Assembly: GCA_964434235.1 (NCBI GenBank)
Contig: CAYSUN010000033.1
Span: 1-12,393, forward strand
Source: JABMRF01 sp964434235
GTDB lineage: Bacteria; Patescibacteriota; Patescibacteriia; UBA11705; JABHMO01
DNA length: 12,393 bases
Direction: 5' to 3'
The translations under genes and the position numbers were made by a program. Of this stretch, positions 1 through 7,487 are shown piece by piece (position 1 is the first letter of the stretch; every line of letters starts with the position of its first letter). Under the pieces are notes generated by a model. The model saw nothing but the letters and a program-made list of their open reading frames with translations, did no database searches and was not told where the DNA came from.

Positions 1-3
1 AGT

Positions 4-27
4 GTTTTTATGATTATATGTTTAAAT
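4..27. repeat. Octamer tandem repeat, short block (3 units)
   Basis: Three consecutive 8-base units, GTTTTTAT, GATTATAT and GTTTAAAT, fit the pattern G-[A/T]-TT-nnn-T. The three bases before them (AGT) look like the end of another unit, so the array probably continues left of the window. It is the same unit type as the longer block at 80-199 but sits 4 bases out of phase with it. Confidence 0.6.
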
Positions 28-79
28 GTCTAACGAGCCATAGGCTATACGGACTCCGTACTTTACGTCGGAGATTTAT
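28..79. other. Spacer between octamer blocks with two small inverted repeats
   Basis: This more GC-rich stretch interrupts the octamer arrays. It holds AGCC-ATA-GGCT (36-46) and CTCCG...CGGAG (54-58 with 69-73, 10-nt loop). Neither is followed by a T-run, so they are not obvious terminators. No open reading frame or RNA gene is recognisable here. Confidence 0.4.
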
Positions 80-199
80 GATCAAGTGTTTTAATGATTA
101 AATGTTTTCTTGATTTTTTGATTTCTTGTTTTTATGTTTTATTGATTTCTTATTTTAGTGATTAAGTGTTTTAATGTTCAATTGTTTAAATGATTTTTT
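80..199. repeat. Degenerate 8-bp tandem array (15 units)
   Basis: From base 80 the sequence divides without any gap into fifteen 8-mers: GATCAAGT, GTTTTAAT, GATTAAAT, GTTTTCTT, GATTTTTT, GATTTCTT, and so on to GATTTTTT at 192-199. Fourteen of the fifteen start with G, all end in T, and nearly all read G-[A/T]-T-[T/C]-nnn-T. It is non-coding, lies upstream of the zinc-ribbon gene, and has no spacers, so it is not a CRISPR array. Its function is unknown. Confidence 0.7.
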
Positions 200-204
200 T
201 ACCC

Positions 205-233
205 TTGTATTTTTGTGTTTTAAAAGATATGCT
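205..233 (+). promoter_or_regulatory. Weak candidate promoter for the zinc-ribbon gene
   Basis: TTGTAT (205-210), a 17-base spacer and TATGCT (228-233) give only a partial sigma70 match. It is the best pair seen upstream of the gene at 266. The AT-rich context makes chance matches likely. Confidence 0.25.
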
Positions 234-265
234 TTAGATAGTTAAATTTAATATTAAAAAAGTTT

Positions 266-607
266 ATGGCTAAAAAATGTAAAGCTTGCGGAGTGCCGAT
301 TGAAGGGTTTTGGTCAAAATTGTCCAATCTTGCTGGTGTTCGTAAGTCTGAAAAAAACCCTGATTACTGTAATAAATGTGAAAATACAGTTGAAGAAAAA
401 ATTGAAAAAACAAGTCAACAATCTAATCATCCTCAAGCTCCTCAAATTCCAATTCGTCCAAGTCAACCAGTAAAGGTGGTCGACCCGGTAGAAACAAAAG
501 AACCAATAGTTTCTGACAACGAAGAAAAACAAGAAGAATGGGCTGAAGAATTAAGAGAAGAACAAGTTGAAGCAATGGCAAAACCAGCAGAACAAAAAGA
601 AGTTTAA
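266..607 (+). CDS. Small zinc-ribbon protein with acidic tail, function unknown
   Basis: This is a 113-residue protein that I do not recognise beyond its zinc-binding head. The N-terminus carries two CxxC knuckles (C5/C8 and C35/C38) separated by 26 residues, the layout of a zinc ribbon that would bind one Zn. The middle is rich in Pro, Gln and Thr (about residues 50-75), and the C-terminal third is strongly acidic with many Glu, so it is probably disordered. No signal peptide or membrane segment is seen, which suggests a cytosolic protein. The ATG at 266 has no SD, as for most genes here. It is followed closely by its own terminator (617-656), so it is the last or only gene of its transcript. 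Nucleic-acid or protein binding is possible but only an inference. Confidence 0.75.
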   Translation: MAKKCKACGVPIEGFWSKLSNLAGVRKSEKNPDYCNKCENTVEEKIEKTSQQSNHPQAPQIPIRPSQPVKVVDPVETKEPIVSDNEEKQEEWAEELREEQVEAMAKPAEQKEV

Positions 608-616
608 TTTATTTAT

Positions 617-656
617 AAAAGCGTCCGATCGTTGATCAGGGCGCTTTTTTTGTTTT
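617..656 (+). terminator. Rho-independent terminator after the zinc-ribbon gene
   Basis: AGCGTCC (620-626) pairs with GGGCGCT (639-645) with one G-T wobble. Inside, GATC-GTT-GATC can form an inner stem. A T-run follows directly (645-651). It lies 10 bases after the stop codon. Confidence 0.88.
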
Positions 657-687
657 AAATTTGAACAGAATTACGGTTCGTGTCAAG

Positions 688-716
688 TTGCGAAATACAC
701 CTTTCTTTGTTAAAAT
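688..716 (+). promoter_or_regulatory. Candidate mutS promoter
   Basis: TTGCGA (688-693), a 17-base spacer and TAAAAT (711-716) form a reasonable sigma70 promoter between the preceding terminator and mutS. It would give a leader of about 45 nt that contains the heptamer repeats at 732-766. Confidence 0.5.
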
Positions 717-731
717 AAAGTAAGTATTTTA

Positions 732-766
732 GTTTACTGTTTATTATTTACTGATTATTGTTTTTT
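732..766. repeat. Heptamer tandem repeat directly upstream of mutS (5 units)
   Basis: Five consecutive 7-mers, GTTTACT, GTTTATT, ATTTACT, GATTATT and GTTTTTT, end one base before the mutS start codon. They fit [G/A]-[T/A]-TT-x-x-T and resemble the octamers at 80-199. The array occupies the place where an SD would sit; none is present. Confidence 0.5.
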
Positions 767-767
767 T

Positions 768-3365
768 ATGTCTGAGTTAACCCCAATGTTAAAACAATAT
801 AATGAGATCAAAGCCAAACATCCAAATGAGCTTTTGTTTTTTCGTTTGGGTGATTTTTTTGAACTTTTTGGTGAGGATGCCAAGATTGCGTCAAGCATTT
901 TAAATATAGTTTTAACGGCCAGAAATAAAGGTACGGTTAACGAAATGCCAATGTGCGGAATTCCTCATCACGCGCTGGAAAATTATTTAGTGAAACTGTT
1001 AAAAGCTGGTCAGCGCGTAGCGATTTGTGATCAAGTTTCTGATCCGAGTTTGCCAGGCATTGTTAAGCGGGAAGTTGTTCAGATTGTTACTCCGGGAACA
1101 ACTTTGGTAAATTCTACTTTACAAAATAAAAATAACAATTTTATAGCGTCTTTATTTTTGGGAAAAGAGGTTTCCCAGCCTCTCGCGAAAGGCTGGATTT
1201 GGGGTTTGGCAATTGCGGATCTAACAACTGGCGAATTTCGAGTAGCGGAAATATCTGATTTTAATTTGTTAAAAAATGAAATTTATCGATTCGATTTTTC
1301 AGAAATTATAGTACCTCAAGGCTTGTTTAATGATACTCGTTTTCAAGGTTTTATTAAGAGTTTAAAAAATGTTAATGTTTTTCAACTTTCTGTTTTTGAA
1401 AAAGCTTATGCTATTCTGCTTCAACATTTTAAGATGAAAAATTTACACAGTTTTGGTATAGACAATTTAAAAGTTGGAATTGAATCAGCTGGTTTGCTTC
1501 TCGGCTATTTGAAAAATACTCAGAAAAATGATTTAACTCATATTCAAAAAATTCAGAAATATAGTTTTGCTGATTATATGGTTTTGGATGAAGCAACTGT
1601 GCGTAATTTAGAATTATTTCAAACTGCTCACACGGCGCAGTTTCAAGGAAGTTTGTTGTCAGTAATTGATAAAACTATTACCAGTATGGGTGGACGTTGT
1701 CTTCGTCGTTGGTTGATGTTGCCATTGTTGGATAAAGAAAAAATTTCCCAAAGATTAAATGCAGTAGCAGATTTAAAAAAAGAATCTACTTTGATAAAAA
1801 ATTTACAAGAAAATTTTAAACAAATTTCTGATCTTGAAAGATTGATTGGGCGATTGGGGTGTGGCCGAGGTAGTGCTCGCGATTTGGTTCAACTCAAGAA
1901 AAGTTTACAAATTGTGCCTGAAATAAAGAAGTTAATTGAAGTTAGAGATTCAGAACTTTTGAAAAATTATTTTGATAATTTAGATCCACATGAAGAATTG
2001 ATTACTCTGATTGATACAATTATTGTTGAAGAACCACCAGCACTGATTACTGAAGGTAACATGATTAAAGATGGATATAATGCTGAATTAGATGAACTTC
2101 GGGAAATTTCTCGTGGAGGGAAAAATTGGTTAGCCAAATTTCAAGCTGAACAAATTGAAGCCACAAAAATATCTTCGTTAAAAGTAAAATTTAATCGAGT
2201 GTTTGGTTATTACATAGAAATAAGTAATGCCAATTTGAACCAAGTGCCAGATACTTTTATTAGAAAACAAACATTAGTCAATGCAGAACGTTTTATTACG
2301 CCAGAATTAAAAGAGTATGAAGATAAAATTTTAACTGCTGAAGATAAAATTAAATCAATTGAACAACAAATTTTTCTTGAAACAGTTGAAAAAGTGGAAA
2401 AATATTTTAGCTCTGTTCTGCTGGTTGCTGGTATTATTGCTAAACTTGATGTACTTGTTGGGTTTGCTTTTTTAGCTAACAGCAGTAAATATAGTCAGCC
2501 AACTTTTGTTCAAGATGGTAAATTAGAAATAAAAGCTGGACGGCATCCAGTAATTGAAGCTATTCAAAAAGATCGATATATTCCCAATGATCTTACAATG
2601 GATCACGTTAAAAATGAATTTTTACTTTTAACTGGTCCTAACATGAGTGGTAAATCCAGCTATTTGCGACAAGTTGCTTTAATTACATTATTAGCTCAAA
2701 TTGGTTGTTTTGTTCCTGCTGATAAAGTAGAACTTGATATCGTGGATCGAATTTTTACTCGGGTTGGTGCATCAGATAATATTACTGAAGGTGTGTCTAC
2801 TTTTATGGCCGAAATGCAAGAAGCGGCTAATATTTTGAATAATGCTACAAACAAATCTTTGATAATTCTTGATGAGCTTGGACGGGGGACTTCTACTTAT
2901 GATGGCGTAAGTATAGCTTGGTCAATTATAGAATATATTCATGAAAAGGTTGGAGCTAAAACAATTTTTGCTACTCATTACCATGAATTAACTGAGATTA
3001 TTGCGAAGCTTGATCGAGCAGAAAATTATTGTGTTGCAGTTAGCGAAGAAACTGGTCGAGTTGTTTTTCTTCATAAAATAGTCAAAGGTGCAACTTCTGA
3101 AAGTTACGGTATAGAAGTTGCTAAAATTGCTGGTTTGCCAGAACAGATTATTTTGCGAGCAAGTGAAATTTTACAGGGATTAGAAAGAAAAACTGATATT
3201 AGGATTGCTCAAAAGGCTGAACAAAGTAGTTTACCTTTACCAATTACTGTGCGCGAAGAAATATTACGCAAAGCTTTAAGTCAGATTGAAGTGGACAATA
3301 TAACGCCACTTGAAGCTTTGCAAAAAATTGCTGATTTAAAAAAAGACGTTGAAAATAATAAATAA
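768..3365 (+). CDS. mutS: DNA mismatch repair protein MutS
   Basis: MutS is the mismatch-recognition ATPase. It works as a dimer on newly replicated DNA and recruits MutL. The protein is 865 residues, close to the usual length of about 850. The N-terminal mismatch-binding motif is present as GDFFELFGEDA, with the Phe-x-Glu pair at F30/E32 (the family usually has FYE). The ATPase domain has Walker A GPNMSGKS (623-630), the FTRVGASDNI segment, Walker B LIILDELGRGTST (698-710, with D702/E703), and the ATHYHEL segment (735-741, with H737 and H739). A beta-clamp-type peptide QSSLPL (819-824) precedes the C-terminal helical dimerisation region, which contains TPLEAL. The ATG at 768 is unambiguous and lacks an SD. 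A terminator follows at once, so mutS is not co-transcribed with mutL, which lies 2.3 kb downstream. Confidence 0.98.
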   Translation: MSELTPMLKQYNEIKAKHPNELLFFRLGDFFELFGEDAKIASSILNIVLTARNKGTVNEMPMCGIPHHALENYLVKLLKAGQRVAICDQVSDPSLPGIVKREVVQIVTPGTTLVNSTLQNKNNNFIASLFLGKEVSQPLAKGWIWGLAIADLTTGEFRVAEISDFNLLKNEIYRFDFSEIIVPQGLFNDTRFQGFIKSLKNVNVFQLSVFEKAYAILLQHFKMKNLHSFGIDNLKVGIESAGLLLGYLKNTQKNDLTHIQKIQKYSFADYMVLDEATVRNLELFQTAHTAQFQGSLLSVIDKTITSMGGRCLRRWLMLPLLDKEKISQRLNAVADLKKESTLIKNLQENFKQISDLERLIGRLGCGRGSARDLVQLKKSLQIVPEIKKLIEVRDSELLKNYFDNLDPHEELITLIDTIIVEEPPALITEGNMIKDGYNAELDELREISRGGKNWLAKFQAEQIEATKISSLKVKFNRVFGYYIEISNANLNQVPDTFIRKQTLVNAERFITPELKEYEDKILTAEDKIKSIEQQIFLETVEKVEKYFSSVLLVAGIIAKLDVLVGFAFLANSSKYSQPTFVQDGKLEIKAGRHPVIEAIQKDRYIPNDLTMDHVKNEFLLLTGPNMSGKSSYLRQVALITLLAQIGCFVPADKVELDIVDRIFTRVGASDNITEGVSTFMAEMQEAANILNNATNKSLIILDELGRGTSTYDGVSIAWSIIEYIHEKVGAKTIFATHYHELTEIIAKLDRAENYCVAVSEETGRVVFLHKIVKGATSESYGIEVAKIAGLPEQIILRASEILQGLERKTDIRIAQKAEQSSLPLPITVREEILRKALSQIEVDNITPLEALQKIADLKKDVENNK

Positions 3366-3378
3366 GATAATATGTTAG

Positions 3379-3404
3379 CCACTATTTATTGAGTAGTGGT
3401 TTTT
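3379..3404 (+). terminator. Rho-independent terminator of mutS
   Basis: CCACTA (3379-3384) and TAGTGG (3394-3399) form a perfect 6-bp stem with a 9-nt loop, followed by TTTTT. It lies 13 bases after the mutS stop. Confidence 0.85.
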
Positions 3405-3410
3405 GTTTGA

Positions 3411-3439
3411 TTGACAAGATGTTGATTTTAGTTTAATAT
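3411..3439 (+). promoter_or_regulatory. Strong sigma70-type promoter for the 474-aa orphan gene
   Basis: TTGACA (3411-3416) is a full -35 match. A 17-base spacer leads to TAATAT (3434-3439). It lies just after the mutS terminator and about 40 bases before the start codon at 3480, so it clearly serves that gene. Confidence 0.85.
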
Positions 3440-3468
3440 CAATTGTTGTGGTTCATTAACAAATATAG

Positions 3469-3474
3469 CGGAGG
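3469..3474 (+). promoter_or_regulatory. Strong Shine-Dalgarno site for the 474-aa gene
   Basis: CGGAGG ends 5 bases before the ATG at 3480 and fixes that start. Most genes in this window lack such a site, so its presence is notable. Confidence 0.85.
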
Positions 3475-3479
3475 TTGCT

Positions 3480-4904
3480 ATGAGTTCAAATTCTGGAAAA
3501 TATTTTTTTTGCGCTCTTGATGAAGTCTGTGGAGGAGATATTGAGCAATTAATCAAAACAGGCTATGAGAATATTTGTAATGAAATGATTAAGGAAACTG
3601 GTCAAAAAGATGGTGCAGAAAATTTGCGCGAAATCGCCGAATGTTTTGAAGTCCAGATTAAAACTACAACCAACGAAGAACAAAGAAAAATTTATTTTCG
3701 TTTAAGTACATTCGCTACTCAAATGAGTGTTTTTTATGCGGAATTTGATAAAAATTATGCTGGACCTGATGCAGTTAAAGAAAAACTGATTGATTCTGTT
3801 TTGGATTTTTTGCTCAAGGAACCAAGGCCTAAACCCTTGATTGTTAATTTTTTTTATCAATTCAAAGCTTATGCTCGATTGGCTTATAACAAATATGCAA
3901 ATGTTTTTAACCAATTGTCAAAAGATGGTTATATAAAGAAAAAATTTAGCTATTTTATGTGTTGCTATGATTTGGTCGGAAAAATGTCCATGGAAGATGG
4001 TAATAGCGAAAAATTTTCTGTAGAAGAAGTTAGTAAAAATATAGCTCAAGCGGTTTGTGATTTTTTGGCTGAGGTTATTTTTTCTGAGGATGTTACTGGA
4101 TTTGTTGAGGAAATACTAACGGTCAAAAATGAAGTAAGACAACCTTTAATGACCATGCTTTACAGAAAAAGAAATCAACATCCTAATTATTTGAAAATGC
4201 ATGATTATTTGAGTAATAATTATTTATTGAATTTTTATTTTGTTCAGCTTAATGCGATCTTTACCAGTTATGGTAATTTGGCTACGGCTATGCCGATTGT
4301 CAGGCAAAAGGTAGTTGATTTGGTTATGCAAGTTTTTGAACACACTGAACTTGGTTCAGCTGGTCATTATGTTCGAAAGATAGTTTTTCAGCAACCTTCA
4401 TTGGGAGAAATGGTTGTTAAAAGATTGCTAAGGGCACAAGTTGATCAAAGGACCAAGGATCGTTCGGGGTATTATAAGATTTTGTATGAGTTAGCATTGA
4501 AATATACATGTTCAATCAAGAAAACAACAGATGCTCGCAAGCAGGTGTCGTTAATGTTTGCAGACTCTAATATAACTCCAAGTCTTGAGGAGTTAAAAAG
4601 AATTGTTGATGATTCACCTGAATGTGCAATTTATCTTTGTAGTTTTTTAGATAATTATGGAGATGCATATTTGGATGCTTCGATTTTGGATTATTTTGCT
4701 GGCAAAGCACAAAAAGATCGGCAATATACTCAAGCATATAAATTTGTTCGAAAGTTCCGACAACAGAAAGTACAAATAATCCCAAATGTTTTGACTCAAA
4801 TTGTAGAGGGTTTTTTGGGTAATATCGTTGAAGGTGATGTGCAAGTTGAATCTGATTTTGACAATGAACCAGATGAAAGTGGTGGTTCTAATTTGTTGAA
4901 TTAA
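3480..4904 (+). CDS. Orphan 474-aa protein, function unknown
   Basis: I do not recognise this protein. It has 474 residues, appears mostly alpha-helical and cytosolic, and shows no signal peptide, clear membrane segment, Walker motif or metal-binding cluster. The body alternates charged and aromatic/hydrophobic residues, as in helical-repeat or scaffold proteins. The last 25 or so residues form an acidic, probably disordered tail rich in Asp and Glu. The gene is a self-contained unit: consensus promoter (3411-3439), SD (3469-3474) and terminator (4913-4941). It sits between mutS and mutL together with a second orphan gene organised the same way. The strong expression signals argue for a real and well-expressed gene. 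A role in mismatch repair is only suggested by position and has no support from motifs. Confidence 0.85.
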   Translation: MSSNSGKYFFCALDEVCGGDIEQLIKTGYENICNEMIKETGQKDGAENLREIAECFEVQIKTTTNEEQRKIYFRLSTFATQMSVFYAEFDKNYAGPDAVKEKLIDSVLDFLLKEPRPKPLIVNFFYQFKAYARLAYNKYANVFNQLSKDGYIKKKFSYFMCCYDLVGKMSMEDGNSEKFSVEEVSKNIAQAVCDFLAEVIFSEDVTGFVEEILTVKNEVRQPLMTMLYRKRNQHPNYLKMHDYLSNNYLLNFYFVQLNAIFTSYGNLATAMPIVRQKVVDLVMQVFEHTELGSAGHYVRKIVFQQPSLGEMVVKRLLRAQVDQRTKDRSGYYKILYELALKYTCSIKKTTDARKQVSLMFADSNITPSLEELKRIVDDSPECAIYLCSFLDNYGDAYLDASILDYFAGKAQKDRQYTQAYKFVRKFRQQKVQIIPNVLTQIVEGFLGNIVEGDVQVESDFDNEPDESGGSNLLN

Positions 4905-4912
4905 TAATACAT

Positions 4913-4941
4913 AAGCTTGGTTTAAAAAACCGAGCTTTTTT
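4913..4941 (+). terminator. Rho-independent terminator of the 474-aa gene
   Basis: AAGCTTGGTTT (4913-4923) pairs with AAACCGAGCTT (4927-4937) through 11 bp with one wobble and a 3-nt loop. The arm runs into six T (4936-4941). Confidence 0.9.
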
Positions 4942-4945
4942 AATA

Positions 4946-4974
4946 TTGACCTTCTTGTTTTATTTTGTTATATA
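4946..4974 (+). promoter_or_regulatory. Promoter for the 149-aa Cys-rich gene
   Basis: TTGACC (4946-4951), a 17-base spacer and TATATA (4969-4974) form a sigma70-type promoter directly after the previous terminator. Transcription would start near 4981, which excludes any translation start upstream of that point. Confidence 0.78.
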
Positions 4975-4996
4975 TAAAAGTCAGTTGTTCATTGTC

Positions 4997-5003
4997 AAAG
5001 GAG
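4997..5003 (+). promoter_or_regulatory. Shine-Dalgarno that sets the start at 5010
   Basis: AAAGGAG ends 6 bases before the ATG at 5010. This decides between the ATG and an in-frame TTG at 4965 that lies inside the promoter. Confidence 0.88.
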
Positions 5004-5009
5004 AAAAGA

Positions 5010-5459
5010 ATGGATGTTAATGGATGTAAAAAGTGCCAGTCTTGTTCTCGAAAAGAAAATTGTACAGCTGAATATTTAAATTTATTGCAACTTGGAACAG
5101 CAGAAGAAATTTATGATAAGATGTGGCAAATTATTGAATTGCGTTCAGATTTAATCCCTCGTTTGGTTTTAAATTTGAGTCGGAGGATAAAACATTTTTC
5201 TGGTGATGAGTTGTCCAAAGCACAATTGATCATCAAGACTTGGCAGAGCTATTTCTCACAAATGCAAAAGCAAAGATTGTCTTTTGAGGCTTTGAAGCCT
5301 GCCTTACAAGAAAGAGTTATTGGATCAGTAAAAAGTCTAATTCCCGAACAAGCTATTAGGGAGTCAGTTGAAAGACGTTTGAGAATTTTGGAAAATACTA
5401 AGCCTGTTGAAGAAGTAGAAGATGATGAGGACAAAAATACTCAAACATTTCTTAATTAG
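5010..5459 (+). CDS. Orphan 149-aa protein with Cys-rich N-terminus, function unknown
   Basis: I do not recognise this protein. The start is placed at the ATG at 5010: it has an ideal SD, while the longer frame from TTG 4965 would begin before the predicted transcription start. The resulting 149-residue protein opens with a cysteine cluster C6-xx-C9-xx-C12-xxxxx-C18 that could bind zinc or an iron-sulfur cluster. A helical, moderately basic body follows (about residues 25-125), then an acidic tail (EEVEDDED region). No membrane segment is seen. It ends in TAG, the only intact gene here that does; the next in-frame stop is TAA 12 codons further. Promoter, SD and terminator are private to it. 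Like its neighbour at 3480 it lies between mutS and mutL. Confidence 0.82.
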   Translation: MDVNGCKKCQSCSRKENCTAEYLNLLQLGTAEEIYDKMWQIIELRSDLIPRLVLNLSRRIKHFSGDELSKAQLIIKTWQSYFSQMQKQRLSFEALKPALQERVIGSVKSLIPEQAIRESVERRLRILENTKPVEEVEDDEDKNTQTFLN

Positions 5460-5526
5460 GAAATGATGATCAAACTTCTTGACGATTATAAACACTAAAG
5501 TTGAGTGAATCTGTATAAATCAATTT

Positions 5527-5558
5527 GTCCTGTCAAAATTTGGCAGGACTTTTTTTTT
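5527..5558 (+). terminator. Rho-independent terminator of the 149-aa gene
   Basis: GTCCTG (5527-5532) pairs with CAGGAC (5544-5549); the stem can extend inward through T-G, C-G and A-T pairs. Nine T follow (5550-5558). Confidence 0.9.
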
Positions 5559-5629
5559 ATGGTAAAAGTAAGTAAACTATATTTAAGGAGAAATAGGAGT
5601 AAAAGTATATAATTATAGAGATTTTAAGT

Positions 5630-5665
5630 AATCAACTTAATAAACTTAATCAACCCAATAAACTT
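5630..5665. repeat. 9-bp tandem repeat upstream of mutL (4 units, nested as 2 x 18 bp)
   Basis: AATCAACTT, AATAAACTT, AATCAACCC and AATAAACTT lie end to end. They also read as two 18-bp copies (5630-5647 and 5648-5665) that differ at two bases. On the minus strand each unit contains GTT[T/G]ATT or close to it, which resembles the heptamer core before mutS. Confidence 0.7.
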
Positions 5666-5694
5666 TTTTTAGTCTATTCCCTTTATCTTATATT

Positions 5695-7482
5695 ATGTCT
5701 ATAAAAATATTACCCCAAGAATTGATTAATCAAATCGCTGCTGGTGAAGTAGTTGAACGGCCAGCTTCAGTTTTAAAAGAGTTAGTTGAAAATTCGTTGG
5801 ATTCTGGTGCAAAAAATATTGATATTGAAATTGAAAATGGTGGTATTAATTTAATTAAAGTTATAGATGATGGTTCTGGTATGGACAAGGAAGATGCTGA
5901 GCTCAGTGTTGTTCAACATGCGACTAGTAAAATTGGTTCACAGGCGGATTTGTATAACATAATGAGTTTAGGTTTTCGGGGAGAAGCTTTGGCCAGTATT
6001 TTTTCAGTAAGTGAATTTGAGCTTGTTACAAAAAAATCTGATTCTATTGCTGGCTACAAAGTTAGAGTGGATAATTCTGAAGTTCAAGTTAGTGAAACCT
6101 CAGCAGTTGATGGGACTTCTGTGGAAATAAAAAATATTTTTTATAATGTTCCAGCTCGAAAAAAATATTTAAAAACTGTTGTAACGGAATTTAATCATAT
6201 TGTTGATTTATTTTTAAATTATTGTCTGGGCTATCCCAATGTAGCTTGGAAATTAGAACATAACGGAAAAATCGTTTATCAATTTCCAGAAACTGATCAA
6301 AAACAAAGAATTGCTGATTGTCTTGGTGAAGATATTTCTAATAATTTAATTCCTGTAGATTTAAAATTAAGTGGGGTTAGAGTTTTTGGATTCATTGGTA
6401 AACCTCAAATTGCTAGAAATAATCGGAAGCTTCAGTATTTATTTGTTAATAATCGACCAGTCAATGAATATATAATTGCTAAGCAAATTAAAGATGCTTA
6501 TTCAACTTTGCTTTCTCGAGATTTGTATCCAGTTTATATTTTGAATATTGAGGTTGAAAATGAAAAAGTTGATGTTAATGTTCATCCTAGAAAGTTGGAA
6601 GTACGTTTTTCTGATCCAGGAATTGTTTATAAAAGTGTGTATGCCACAGTTACACAAAGTTTAGATGAAAATGATTTAAATCATCAGATTAGTGCTGATG
6701 ATATGAAAAAGTTTGTTCCGATTAAGCAAGTGGTTCAAGAAAAACAACAGAAATTTACAGTTAATTCAATTCGTAGTAAAAGAGATTTTATTAGTCAAAG
6801 CTATACTGATCCAGAATTCAAAAAAACAGCCATCAGTTTTAATCAAGCAATGCAAAAAGATGTTTCAATGTCAGCTGAAGCTCCTGATAATGAATTTGTT
6901 GATGAGTTTAAAATCTTAGGTCAAGTTCAAAATTCTTATATTGTTGTTGAAACAGATGCAAGCATAAAAATTTATGATCAACACGCAACTTCAGAAAGAG
7001 TGCAATACGAAAAAATTAAAAGAGAATGGCAAATTGGGTCATTGCCAAGTCAAAAAATGCTTATTCCTCAAAACGTTGAACTTGCTCCTAATGAATTTAA
7101 TAATTTGTTAGCTAATAAGGAGTTGTTTGATCGTTTGGGTTTTGAGGTAGATGATTTTGGTAATAATACAATATCTGTTTCAGCTGTTCCTTTGATTTTA
7201 GCTAGAGTGAATATTCGAGAATTAATTTTACAAATAGTTGGAGAAATTACTAATGATCTGATTGTTGAGGATAAAATTTGTGAACCAATTGATAAAATAT
7301 TAAAAATGATGTCCTGTCGTAGTGCAATTAAATTTGGTGATCAATTAGCTGAAGATGGCATGAAAGCTTTGATAATTGATTTAGAAAAGTTGGAGAATAA
7401 ATACACTTGTGTTCATGGTCGTCCGGTTATGCTAGAATATAAATATCAAGACTTGGAAAGATTGTTCAAAAGAAAAGAGTAA
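5695..7482 (+). CDS. mutL: DNA mismatch repair endonuclease MutL
   Basis: MutL is the ATP-driven mediator of mismatch repair: recruited by MutS, it nicks the daughter strand. The protein is 595 residues, a normal length. The GHKL ATPase head has E29 and N33 in KELVENSLDSGA, DDGSGM (58-63) and GFRGEAL (93-99). A variable linker runs from about 330 to 395. The C-terminal domain has the endonuclease motif DQHAxxExxxxE (D428 to E439), SCRSAIK around C541 and CVHGRP (572-577, usually CPHGRP), so this is the nicking type found in bacteria without MutH. QKMLIP (453-458) matches the beta-clamp motif of Bacillus MutL. The ATG at 5695 has no SD. There is no clear promoter; a TATAAT at 5608-5613 lacks a good -35. 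No terminator follows, so transcripts may run into infA. Confidence 0.98.
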   Translation: MSIKILPQELINQIAAGEVVERPASVLKELVENSLDSGAKNIDIEIENGGINLIKVIDDGSGMDKEDAELSVVQHATSKIGSQADLYNIMSLGFRGEALASIFSVSEFELVTKKSDSIAGYKVRVDNSEVQVSETSAVDGTSVEIKNIFYNVPARKKYLKTVVTEFNHIVDLFLNYCLGYPNVAWKLEHNGKIVYQFPETDQKQRIADCLGEDISNNLIPVDLKLSGVRVFGFIGKPQIARNNRKLQYLFVNNRPVNEYIIAKQIKDAYSTLLSRDLYPVYILNIEVENEKVDVNVHPRKLEVRFSDPGIVYKSVYATVTQSLDENDLNHQISADDMKKFVPIKQVVQEKQQKFTVNSIRSKRDFISQSYTDPEFKKTAISFNQAMQKDVSMSAEAPDNEFVDEFKILGQVQNSYIVVETDASIKIYDQHATSERVQYEKIKREWQIGSLPSQKMLIPQNVELAPNEFNNLLANKELFDRLGFEVDDFGNNTISVSAVPLILARVNIRELILQIVGEITNDLIVEDKICEPIDKILKMMSCRSAIKFGDQLAEDGMKALIIDLEKLENKYTCVHGRPVMLEYKYQDLERLFKRKE

Positions 7483-7487
7483 AACGT

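Noticed and set aside
80..199. CRISPR array
   Set aside because: The units are only 8 bp and degenerate, with no spacers and no cas genes in the window.
314..532. Minus-strand open frame of 72 codons under the zinc-ribbon gene
   Set aside because: It mirrors the real gene, is rich in Phe from the Lys/Glu codons on the other strand, and has no SD, promoter or family match.
4965..5009. Upstream TTG start that would add 15 residues to the 149-aa Cys-rich protein
   Set aside because: It lies inside the predicted promoter, before the likely transcription start near 4981. The ATG at 5010 has AAAGGAG at ideal spacing.
5460..5498. Readthrough of the TAG at 5457-5459 into a 12-codon in-frame extension ending in TAA
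   Set aside because: Nothing shows that the short extension is conserved or functional. A TAG stop followed by a nearby TAA is common by chance; kept only as background to the NADAR amber.
5608..5613. TATAAT as a mutL promoter
   Set aside because: No -35-like hexamer sits 16-18 bases upstream (the sequence there is purine-rich, AAGGAG-like), so the match alone is too weak in AT-rich DNA.
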